Source of the DNA: Palsa-1150 sp036490515
Lineage (GTDB): Bacteria; Myxococcota_A; Polyangia; Polyangiales; Polyangiaceae
Direction of reading: 5' to 3'
DNA length: 64,000 bases
Assembly (NCBI GenBank): GCA_036490515.1
Contig: DASXDU010000032.1
Coordinates: 62,001 to 126,000, forward strand
Positions 9,028 through 16,437 of this stretch are shown one piece after another. The translations under genes and the position numbers were made by a program. The notes beneath the pieces were generated by a model, which had not been told where the DNA came from, ran no database searches, and saw nothing but the letters and a program-made list of their open reading frames with translations. Every line of letters begins with the position of its first letter. Position 1 is the stretch's first letter.

Positions 9028-10805
9028 TGGCGTTCCGCGTCGGAGCGTGGCTGGAAGAGCGCACCGGCTGGCGCTCGTCGTTGCGCGCGTGGGTCGAGAG
9101 TCCCGTCGTCGGAGGGGCGCCGTGGGCCGCCGGGATGGCCGCGGCGGTCGCGACCTGCGTCGGCATCCTCGCATTGACCGGCATCACGTTGATGACGGCG
9201 TACGGTGCGTCGCCCCAGGCTGCGTGGGCCAGCGTCCACTTCGTGCAGTTCGTCCAGCCGCGCGGCTGGATCGTGCGCGGACTCCACTACTGGGCGGCGC
9301 AGGCGCTCCTCGTCCTCGCGCTCGTGCACGTCATCCATGGCGCCCTCGTGGGCGTCTACCGCAAGCCGCGTGAAGTTGCATGGTGGGCGACGCTCGCCGT
9401 CTTCGGCCTGGTGGTCGGCGAGGCGATCACGGGTGGCTTGCTCCCTTGGGACGAGCGCGGGTGGTGGTCGCGCGTCGTGGAAGGAAACATCATCGGGCTC
9501 GCCCCCGGTATCGGCGGCTGGCTCCAGCAGATGATGGCGGGCGGGTCGGAGCTCGGCGCGCTGGGTCTGGCGCGCGCGTACGCCATGCACGTCGCCGCGC
9601 TGCCGTTCCTCATTCTTGCTCTGCTCGCCCTCCGGAGATCCGTCGTGCGACGCCACGGCTGGGTCGACGCCTCCACGGCGGTAGCGGTGGATCGGAGGAG
9701 GCAGCTGGCACGGAACGCGCTCGTCGCAGTGGCCGTCATCGTCGTGGTCTTTGCCCTCACGGGAAACACGCACGGCGCACCCCTCGAGGCGCCCGCCGAC
9801 CCGATGGGGGACTACCCCGCGCGCCCGGAGTGGTTCCTGATGACGCTCTACGAGCTGCGGAAGCTCTTTCACGGCGTGGGCGAGTTCCTCGGGACGACGC
9901 TCCTTCCCGGTCTTGCGGGAGCGTATCTCGCGCTGCTCCCCTGGTTCGACGGGCCCCGGCGCCCTCGCAGTCTCGTCGTCGGCGCACCGATCGCGCTCAT
10001 GGTGCTCGGAGCCTTGGGGCTCGCGGGCGTGGCCATGCGCAAGGACGCGCACGACGAGGTGTTCTCGCGGCAGCGCGCGAAGGCCGAGCTGCGCGCGTCG
10101 GCTGCGGCGAAGCTCGCCATGGGCGGAGTTCCACCCGAGGGGGCGCTCGCCATGGTCCGCGCCGATCCGGAGCTGCGGGGGAGAGACCTCTTCGACCAGC
10201 ACTGCGCGAGCTGCCACGTCCTGGGCGATCTCGGCGATCCGAAGAAGGCGACGGCGTCGAAGCTCGACGGATGGGGAACCGCGAAGTGGATCGCCGCCAT
10301 GGTCCACGACCCCGACGCCCCCGAATTCTTCGGCCGCGGGCCCTACCAGGGGCAGATGCCGAGCGTGGACACGCGGCCGAAGGACAAGCCCGAGGGCGAG
10401 AAGTGGACGCCCATCGTGAAGAGCGACGCGGACCGGGCCGCGGTCGCGGCGTTCCTCGCCTCGCAGGGCGACGAACCGGGCGAACCGCCCAGCGCGCCCG
10501 ACGACGCAGCGCGCGAGCGCGGCGAGAAGATCGTCTCCGACCAGTGCACGAGTTGCCACCTCTACAAGGGCGACGGGGATCTCGAAGGCAACGACGACGC
10601 GCCGGAGCTCGCGCACTACGGCAGCATCGCGTGGACCCGTGCACAGGTCGCGAACCCCTCGACGGCCGAGACGTACCGCGACAAGGCGCTCGACCCCGAG
10701 AGGAAGAAACACATGCCGCGCTTCGACAAGGACCTCTCCGCCGCAGACGTCGACCTCGTCGCGCGCTGGGTGCGGGCGCACGGTCGAGGTCAGAGCCTGC
10801 CGTGA
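9027..10805 (+). CDS. Cytochrome b fused to two c-type cytochrome domains
   Basis: The 592-residue protein begins with a cytochrome b/b6 N-terminal domain (residues about 30-210). Helix B supplies His87 and His101 with the canonical 14-residue spacing. Helix D supplies His188, but the second ligand expected at about 202-203 is Leu-Arg. A subunit-IV-like part follows (about 230-335) with PEWF (267-270) in place of the quinol-site PEWY. The soluble C-terminal half has two haem c sites, CASCH (393-397) and CTSCH (507-511), with a likely Met ligand in HMPRF. It forms a two-gene unit with the Rieske protein. No cytochrome f/c1 gene is adjacent, so the fused c domains probably serve as electron acceptor. 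Confidence 0.9.
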   Translation: MAFRVGAWLEERTGWRSSLRAWVESPVVGGAPWAAGMAAAVATCVGILALTGITLMTAYGASPQAAWASVHFVQFVQPRGWIVRGLHYWAAQALLVLALVHVIHGALVGVYRKPREVAWWATLAVFGLVVGEAITGGLLPWDERGWWSRVVEGNIIGLAPGIGGWLQQMMAGGSELGALGLARAYAMHVAALPFLILALLALRRSVVRRHGWVDASTAVAVDRRRQLARNALVAVAVIVVVFALTGNTHGAPLEAPADPMGDYPARPEWFLMTLYELRKLFHGVGEFLGTTLLPGLAGAYLALLPWFDGPRRPRSLVVGAPIALMVLGALGLAGVAMRKDAHDEVFSRQRAKAELRASAAAKLAMGGVPPEGALAMVRADPELRGRDLFDQHCASCHVLGDLGDPKKATASKLDGWGTAKWIAAMVHDPDAPEFFGRGPYQGQMPSVDTRPKDKPEGEKWTPIVKSDADRAAVAAFLASQGDEPGEPPSAPDDAARERGEKIVSDQCTSCHLYKGDGDLEGNDDAPELAHYGSIAWTRAQVANPSTAETYRDKALDPERKKHMPRFDKDLSAADVDLVARWVRAHGRGQSLP

Positions 10806-10808
10806 AGC

Positions 10809-10828
10809 CGGCGAACTTGCGTTCGCCG
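10809..10828 (+). terminator. Compact hairpin after the cytochrome gene
   Basis: CGGCGAAC (10809-10816) and GTTCGCCG (10821-10828) form an 8-bp perfect stem with a TTGC loop, starting four bases past the cytochrome TGA. There is no U-tract. Position and symmetry favour a 3'-end hairpin that terminates or stabilises the Rieske-cytochrome transcript before the small gene at 10852. Confidence 0.5.
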
Positions 10829-10851
10829 CCGGGACGTCGCACGTTCACCGT

Positions 10852-11043
10852 ATGAGCAAATCCCGCCCGGAAGTTGTGGCCGACTCACGGCGCAAGGGGT
10901 TCGTCGCGGGCGCGGCCGCCGTCGCGACCGTCGCGCTCGGCGCCACGGTGGGCCTCCCGGTGGCGGCTGTCGCGGCCGTCCCCACTGCCGTCCTCGGGTG
11001 GCGCTGGTGGAAGCACCGCGCCGAGAACGGCATCAAGTTCTAG
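10852..11043 (+). CDS. Small membrane protein, unknown function
   Basis: The predicted 63-residue product starts with MSKSRPEVVADSRRKG and has one long Ala/Val-rich hydrophobic segment (residues about 16-48), then ends in the basic tail GWRWWKHRAENGIKF. The twin-Arg pair and single helix suggest a small inner-membrane protein with a cytoplasmic basic tail. It follows the cytochrome gene by 46 bp across a hairpin, so an accessory role in that complex is possible but unsupported. Its stop abuts the stop of the opposing gene at 11044. The ATG start is the only good one in frame. Confidence 0.6.
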   Translation: MSKSRPEVVADSRRKGFVAGAAAVATVALGATVGLPVAAVAAVPTAVLGWRWWKHRAENGIKF

Positions 11044-11757
11044 CTACTTCGCGACGCCGATCTCGCCGCCGCATGGCACGTCGATCGAGTGCGTGCGCCC
11101 GCGGCCCACCTTGATCTGATGGGTGCCGCAGCTGACGAGCGCCGACGACGAGGAGAGCCTCTTGCCATCGAGCCACGCCCGCCCGGGCGTGGCGGGTCGG
11201 TCCAGGCGAACGGTGCCCGTGCTGGCTCCCGTGGAGGTCGTCGGGGAGGGCGTCACCGGAGCAGCCGGGGAAGGCGGGGGGACGGGGGCAGGCGCCGCCG
11301 TGGCTGACGTCGAGGGGACGCTGGGATCCGGCGTCCCTGCGGCTGCCGTCGAGGGGGAAACGGTTGCCGCCGGGCTGCTCGCGTGACTCACCCGTGCAAT
11401 CCCGGCGGCCACGAGGATCAGCGCGCATCCTGCGACGGTCGCCACCACGATGACTCCCAGCCGGCGCCGGCGCATCGGCAGACGGACCTCCATCGTCGGG
11501 TTGACTTCTTCGTCCCCCCTCTCGACCCCGTCGGAGGTCGCCAGGTCCAGGCCAACCGGGGCGATGGACGAGTTCGACTGCGAGGGCCTGCGCGGGCCGA
11601 GCCCGAGCTTGGGCTTCAGCGTCTCGACGATCTCGAGGACGTCGAGCGCCTGAAGCTCCTGGGTTGCCTCTACGGGCACTTTCCCTTTTCGTTCCGGACC
11701 GTTCATCGAGAGGGATCCTACCTGCGGCGGTGCTGGAACTGCGACGAGTGGCGCCAT
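11044..11757 (-). CDS. Membrane protein with PEGA-like C-terminus, unknown function
   Basis: The product is 237 residues from ATG at 11755-11757, preceded by GAGG six bases upstream. Another ATG at 11704-11706, with AGGA nine bases upstream, would give 220 residues. The cytoplasmic part contains LQALDVLEIVETLKPKLGLG. After arginines (MRRRRLG) comes one membrane helix (VIVVATVAGCALILVAAGIA), a Pro/Ser/Thr/Ala-rich spacer and a short beta domain (TVRLDRPATPGRAWLDGKRL, SCGTHQIKVG). That end resembles the PEGA tails of myxobacterial kinases, but no kinase domain is present. It is divergent from the kinase-NtrC fusion gene at 11963, so the two may be co-regulated. Confidence 0.7.
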   Translation of the reverse strand: MAPLVAVPAPPQVGSLSMNGPERKGKVPVEATQELQALDVLEIVETLKPKLGLGPRRPSQSNSSIAPVGLDLATSDGVERGDEEVNPTMEVRLPMRRRRLGVIVVATVAGCALILVAAGIARVSHASSPAATVSPSTAAAGTPDPSVPSTSATAAPAPVPPPSPAAPVTPSPTTSTGASTGTVRLDRPATPGRAWLDGKRLSSSSALVSCGTHQIKVGRGRTHSIDVPCGGEIGVAK

Positions 11758-11962
11758 GCTGAGCCTCGGCGGCGTGTGCGGCAAGACGACTCCACGCCCC
11801 AAAAGCGTCCCCATCGTCACCAGCGGAAGATGACCGCCGGCGTGCACAATGACGGAATCCTCCCTGGACGGACATGAGCGTGCAGGCAACGTAGCGAAGC
11901 ACCGGAGTTGACGAACAATGCTCGTCGCGCTTGCGTTAACCGGGATGGGCGGGGAAACGCCA

Positions 11963-14900
11963 ATGACAGGTGAGTTGGCGACCCCCGCCTCCGACGCATC
12001 GTGGCACCGCATGGAGCGGGTCGGCGAAGGGGCCACCTCCATCGTCTGGAGGGCGCGTCACACCGAGCGGGGAGGGGTGGCCGCCCTCAAGGTCGCGCGC
12101 CCCGAGGCGGCCTTCGTGGAGGCCATCGCGCGCGAAGCGATCCTCCTTGCCCGGGTGGGTCGGCGATGGGGCGCCGGGCTGGTCGACGCGGGGCCGGGAT
12201 TCCTCGCGACCGAGTGGGTGCCCGGAGCGCCGATCGATCCCGGCGCGCTCCCGGCGAGGACGAACCGGCAGCAGCTCGCAGCCGTCGTGGCGCATGCAGT
12301 AGGCCGTGCGCTCGAGGAGCTCCATCACGCCGGAGTGCGCCACGGGGACGTGAAACCCGGAAACATCCTCCGGGGAACGCACGTCCCCTCTGCGGACGCC
12401 GCCTCGGATCGGGGCGCCACCCTCATAGACCTCGGGCTCGCCGACGACGTGCGCGCAGAGCCCCGCGGGGGGACCCCCCGGTACGCGGCGCCCGAGCTTC
12501 GCGAGCGTGGCGAGGGAGGTCCCGCGTCCGATCTATGGGCGCTCGGCCTCGTCCTCGCCGAGATCCTCGACCCACGCGCGGCCGCCGCCACTGATCCGCG
12601 TGCCGTCGTCGCCTCCTGGAAGGACGATGGGACGGAGCCCACGCGCTGGGTGCGCGCGCTGGTCTCGCGCGCCCCGGGAGGACGCCCGAGCGCCGAGTGG
12701 CTGGCCGCCCGCGCGTCGCGCTGGTTGAAGCTCGAGGCCGATGAGCGAGAGGCCGCGCAGCGTCGTGTCGATCGCGTGCGGAGAACCTACCTCGCCGTGA
12801 GGATGCCCGAGCTGCGCCCCGGGGCGCGGCCCTCTCCGGCGCTGGGAGCGGCCGCCAGCGGGTGGTTGCGCGAGGCGACCGGCTTCGCCAAGCGCCTTGC
12901 ACCGGCTGCGAGTGCGCCGACGATCACGATCGAGCCGATGGGGGCCCTCCAACGAGCACGATGGTTCGTCGCGCTGGTGGGCCCGAGTGCCTCCGTGTGG
13001 CCGGCGGGCGCCGACGGAGGGGACGAGGGCGTCATCGTCGAGCGCGCGCTTGCACTCGCGCGCGAGCGCGAGCCGGCCGCGTGGACGCTCGACGACGTCC
13101 TCGGTGGTGGAGTGATCGCGCGAGGGCGGTGGGTCGCCGGCCCCTCCGAGGAGCGCATCGTCCGCATCGTGCGCGAGCTCGGCCGTCCCACTCCCGACCC
13201 TGACGCCATCGCCGCAGCGGAGGACGATCTCGCCACCGGGCGCGGTCCCGCGGCCATCGCGCTTCCGCTCGCGTCCGCGCTCGGGCGGGCGGGCGAGACT
13301 GGGCGTGCCTGGGCTGCCCTCTCCGGCTCGAACACGCCGGAAGCGGACGCCCTCAGGGCGGAGCTCGCAAGACGACGCGACCAGCCTGACGAAGCCGAGC
13401 AGTCGGCGCTGCGCGCCCTCGAGGCGAGCGAGCCGGCCATCCGGTGGTCGGCGCAAGCGACGCGCGCTCGCCTCGCGTGGGATCGAGGTGATCTCGACCA
13501 GGCGGAGCGTTTTCTCGAGGGTGCGCACGGCGCGGCGGCGGCAGAGGTGAGTGCGCTGGTGGCGTGGCGTCGCGGCGGAGGCGAGCCTGCGCTGCGCGCC
13601 ATCGACGCGTGCCTCGCGGAGTCTCTCGAAGGAGACGTCCGCGCGCGACTCGAGGCGTCCAAGGGTTTGCTCGAGGCGTCTCGTGGGGCGTCCGCGCAGG
13701 CGCTGCGTTCGTTCGGGAGGGCCGTCGAGCTCGCGACGCGGGCCGGAGCCGTCGTCGAGGAGGCAACGTACCTGACGAGCGAGGCGGCCGCGGCAACCGA
13801 CCAGGGCGACATCGAGCGTTCGCTCGCGAGCGCGACCCGCGCGGCCCTCCTCTGGGAGCGGCTCGGACGACCCGATCGTGCGGCCCGCGCCTGGCTTGCT
13901 CGTGCGGGATCCCTGGCCACCATCGGCGCCCTTCACGCAGCCGACGAGGCCGCGGAGGAGGTCCTCTCGCGGGCCGCCGTTTCGCGCGACCCGCAGGCCG
14001 CCGCCTACGCGCGGTGGGCACGCGTCGAGGTACGTCCTGCCGGCGACCCCCGCGCCCGTGCGTGGGCAATCGAGGCGGACGAATGCCTCCGCGAAGGGAG
14101 CGTCGAGGACCGCGCGCGCGCCGCCTCTCGCCTTCTGGTCTGGGCTCCCGACACGATGTCCGACGAGCGCGTGGCCTCGACCGACGCAGTCGCCTCCACC
14201 CTGTCGCCGCCCGCGCGGTGGGAATGGTGGGGAGCTCGCGCGGCGTCCGTCCTCGCCGGCCGCGGTGTCGACTCCGCGCCCGCCGTCCTCGCCGCGCTCG
14301 TCGCGCTCCTCGACGTCCCCGCACTCCTCAGCTCCCGGGGCCCGGCCCTCGACGCCGCCGCGCGTCTCGCCACCGAGCAGGGCGACGGCGACGCCGCGCG
14401 CCGGATTGAACAGGTGCGCCAGAACGCAGCCCGCGCCTTGCGCGAGGGCACGCCCCCGGAGCATGCGTCCTCGCTCGCCGCCGTCAGCTGGGCGCGCCTT
14501 CCGACGGTGCAGGCCGAGGACGTGGCCTTCGTCCCCGCCCAGGTGGCGCAGCTCGAAGGCATCGTGCGCGCGCTCTCCTCGCGTGACCGTCTCCGGCCCC
14601 TGCTCGAGCAGGTCCTCGACACGATGGTGCTCTGGACCGGCGTCGAGCGCGGACTTCTCCTCCTGCGCGCGCCCGACGGTCGCCTCGTGCCGCGCGCCGC
14701 ACGAAACCTCGCGCGACGCGACCTCACCGGCGATCAGCTCGCCCTCTCGCACACGATCGCGCGTCGCGCCATCGAGGAGCGCGACGCGGTCGTGGCGACC
14801 GACGCCTTCTCGTCTCTCGGCGACGTGCACGCGAGCGTCCACACGCTTCGCCTTCGCAGCGTCCTTGCGGTCCCGCTCATCGCCCGTGGCGAGGTGCTCG

Positions 14901-16096
14901 GTGTCGTCTACCTCGACGATCGCGTACGTCGCGGCGCGTTCGGCCCGCGCGAGCTCGCGTGGGTCCGCGTCGTCGCGTCGCAGGCCGCCATGGCCATCGC
15001 GGATGCCAGGGACACCGTTCTCCTCCGCCGCGCCGCACGCCGCGCCGAGCGGGCCCGTGTTCGCCTCGAGGCGGCCCTCCACGAGCGCGACGCCCAGCTC
15101 GACGTCACGCGTACGCAGCTCGAGATGGTGCGCGATGGCCGCGAGACGCGGTACCGCTACGACGAGATCGCCGGGCGCAGCGAGCCGATGCGCGAGCTCC
15201 TCCGCATGGTCGACCGGGTCACCGGGAGCGACGTTCCCGTCCTCGTCGTCGGCGAGAGCGGCACGGGCAAGGAGCTCGTAGCGCGCGCGATGCATGCCAA
15301 CGGCCCACGGGCCAAGCGGGCGTTCGTCAGCGAGAACTGCGCGAGCGTCCCCGAGACACTCCTCGAGTCCACGCTCTTCGGGCACGTGCGGGGCGCCTTC
15401 ACCGGCGCCTCGTCGACGCGCGCTGGGCTCTTCGACGTCGCCGACGGAGGGACGCTCTTCCTCGACGAGATCGGCGAGATGTCCCTCGCCATGCAGGCCA
15501 AGCTGCTGCGCGCGCTCCAGGACGGCGAGATCCGCGCCGTGGGCGGCGATCGGACCCGCACGGTGGACGTCCGCGTCATCGGTGCGACGCACCGGGACCT
15601 CGCGGCGATGGTCGCCGGGGGCAAGTTCCGCGAGGACCTCTTCTACCGGCTCGACGTCATCACGCTCCGTGTGCCTGCCCTGCGCGAGCGGCCCGAGGAC
15701 ATCCCGCTTCTGGTGGACCACTTCGTGAAGAAGCACGCGCCCCCCGGCCGCGCGGTGAAGGTCACGCGCGCCGCCCTCGCGAAGCTCTCGGCGTTTCCGT
15801 GGCCGGGCAACGTGCGCCAGCTCGAGAACGAGATGCGCCGCGCGCTCGTCCTCTCCGAGGGCGCGATCGACGTCGCCGAGCTCTCGCCCGACGTCGTCCG
15901 CGGTGGGCCGGGCGCGGCGCGCGGGGCGGGGCTCGACATGCGAGCGCGCGTCGACGCACTCGAAGTGGAGCTGGTGACCGAGGCGCTCCAGAAGACCCGA
16001 GGCAACCAGACGCGTGCGGCGCAGCTCCTCGGACTCTCGCGCTTCGGCCTCCAGAAGATGATGAAGCGCCTCAAGATCCGCGCGCCGGCGGTGTAG
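11963..16096 (+). CDS. Kinase-TPR-GAF-AAA+(sigma54)-Fis fusion regulator
   Basis: The 1377-residue multi-domain protein starts with a Ser/Thr-kinase-like domain (about 15-270): loop GEGATS, K43, HGDVKPGN (127-134) and DLG in place of DFG (156-158). A long Ala/Arg-rich TPR-type helical region follows (about 420-820), then a GAF domain (about 866-1016, ending VYLDDRVRRGAFGPRELAW) and a coiled coil. The sigma54-activator AAA+ domain has Walker A GESGTGKE (about 1097), GAFTGA loop (about 1145) and Walker B LFLDEIGE (about 1164). A Fis-type HTH ends the protein (NQTRAAQLLGLSRFGLQKMM). An intact GAFTGA implies true sigma54 activation. Kinase activity is uncertain because HGD/DLG replace HRD/DFG. 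The ATG at 11963 follows a GGCGGGG stretch. Confidence 0.88.
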   Translation: MTGELATPASDASWHRMERVGEGATSIVWRARHTERGGVAALKVARPEAAFVEAIAREAILLARVGRRWGAGLVDAGPGFLATEWVPGAPIDPGALPARTNRQQLAAVVAHAVGRALEELHHAGVRHGDVKPGNILRGTHVPSADAASDRGATLIDLGLADDVRAEPRGGTPRYAAPELRERGEGGPASDLWALGLVLAEILDPRAAAATDPRAVVASWKDDGTEPTRWVRALVSRAPGGRPSAEWLAARASRWLKLEADEREAAQRRVDRVRRTYLAVRMPELRPGARPSPALGAAASGWLREATGFAKRLAPAASAPTITIEPMGALQRARWFVALVGPSASVWPAGADGGDEGVIVERALALAREREPAAWTLDDVLGGGVIARGRWVAGPSEERIVRIVRELGRPTPDPDAIAAAEDDLATGRGPAAIALPLASALGRAGETGRAWAALSGSNTPEADALRAELARRRDQPDEAEQSALRALEASEPAIRWSAQATRARLAWDRGDLDQAERFLEGAHGAAAAEVSALVAWRRGGGEPALRAIDACLAESLEGDVRARLEASKGLLEASRGASAQALRSFGRAVELATRAGAVVEEATYLTSEAAAATDQGDIERSLASATRAALLWERLGRPDRAARAWLARAGSLATIGALHAADEAAEEVLSRAAVSRDPQAAAYARWARVEVRPAGDPRARAWAIEADECLREGSVEDRARAASRLLVWAPDTMSDERVASTDAVASTLSPPARWEWWGARAASVLAGRGVDSAPAVLAALVALLDVPALLSSRGPALDAAARLATEQGDGDAARRIEQVRQNAARALREGTPPEHASSLAAVSWARLPTVQAEDVAFVPAQVAQLEGIVRALSSRDRLRPLLEQVLDTMVLWTGVERGLLLLRAPDGRLVPRAARNLARRDLTGDQLALSHTIARRAIEERDAVVATDAFSSLGDVHASVHTLRLRSVLAVPLIARGEVLGVVYLDDRVRRGAFGPRELAWVRVVASQAAMAIADARDTVLLRRAARRAERARVRLEAALHERDAQLDVTRTQLEMVRDGRETRYRYDEIAGRSEPMRELLRMVDRVTGSDVPVLVVGESGTGKELVARAMHANGPRAKRAFVSENCASVPETLLESTLFGHVRGAFTGASSTRAGLFDVADGGTLFLDEIGEMSLAMQAKLLRALQDGEIRAVGGDRTRTVDVRVIGATHRDLAAMVAGGKFREDLFYRLDVITLRVPALRERPEDIPLLVDHFVKKHAPPGRAVKVTRAALAKLSAFPWPGNVRQLENEMRRALVLSEGAIDVAELSPDVVRGGPGAARGAGLDMRARVDALEVELVTEALQKTRGNQTRAAQLLGLSRFGLQKMMKRLKIRAPAV

Positions 16097-16106
16097 CGTG
16101 CTCCCC

Positions 16107-16427
16107 ATGCCCCCCAAGACGCTGACCGGCAAGGCCCTGCAGCACCTGCGCGGACTCGGCCACGCGCTCGATCCGGTCATCGCCGTCGGGAAGAACGGCG
16201 TCACGGAGGCCCTCGCGAAGGAGACGTCGCACGCCCTCGAGAAGCACGAGCTCGTGAAGGTGCGCGTCATGAGCGAGGCTCCGGTCGACCGGCACCAGGC
16301 CGCCGAGGAACTTGCCGAGAAGACCGGTGCGGTCCTGGCGCAGGTGCTGGGCAGGACCTTCCTCCTCTACCGCCGGCACCCGAAGAAACCACGGATCGTC
16401 CTGCCCACGCCCGGGGACGTCGGCTAA
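16107..16427 (+). CDS. yhbY: YhbY/CRM-domain RNA-binding protein
   Basis: The 106-residue single CRM domain has the family motif LRGLGHALDPVIAVGKNGV (the GxxG-bearing RNA-binding loop around VGKNG), then EKHELVKVRV and a C-terminal VLGRTFLLYRR. YhbY in E. coli associates with pre-50S ribosomal particles; a similar role in ribosome assembly is expected. The ATG at 16107 matches the usual start of the family; a GTG nine bases upstream is the alternative. The stop codon lies in a small hairpin (GGACGT at 16415-16420 with ACGTCC at 16427-16432) before the next gene, ten bases downstream. Confidence 0.9.
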   Translation: MPPKTLTGKALQHLRGLGHALDPVIAVGKNGVTEALAKETSHALEKHELVKVRVMSEAPVDRHQAAEELAEKTGAVLAQVLGRTFLLYRRHPKKPRIVLPTPGDVG

Positions 16428-16437
16428 CGTCCGCGGC

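Noticed and set aside
11881..11962. Sigma70 promoter with TTGACG at 11908 for the kinase-NtrC gene
   Set aside because: The -35 is good, but no acceptable -10 lies at 16-18 bp; GTTAAC is about 21 bp away.
12533..16270. Very long open frame on the minus strand opposite the kinase-NtrC fusion
   Set aside because: High GC creates long antisense frames here. Its composition is Arg/Ala/Gly with no domain, while the plus-strand frame has clear kinase, GAF, AAA+ and HTH motifs.
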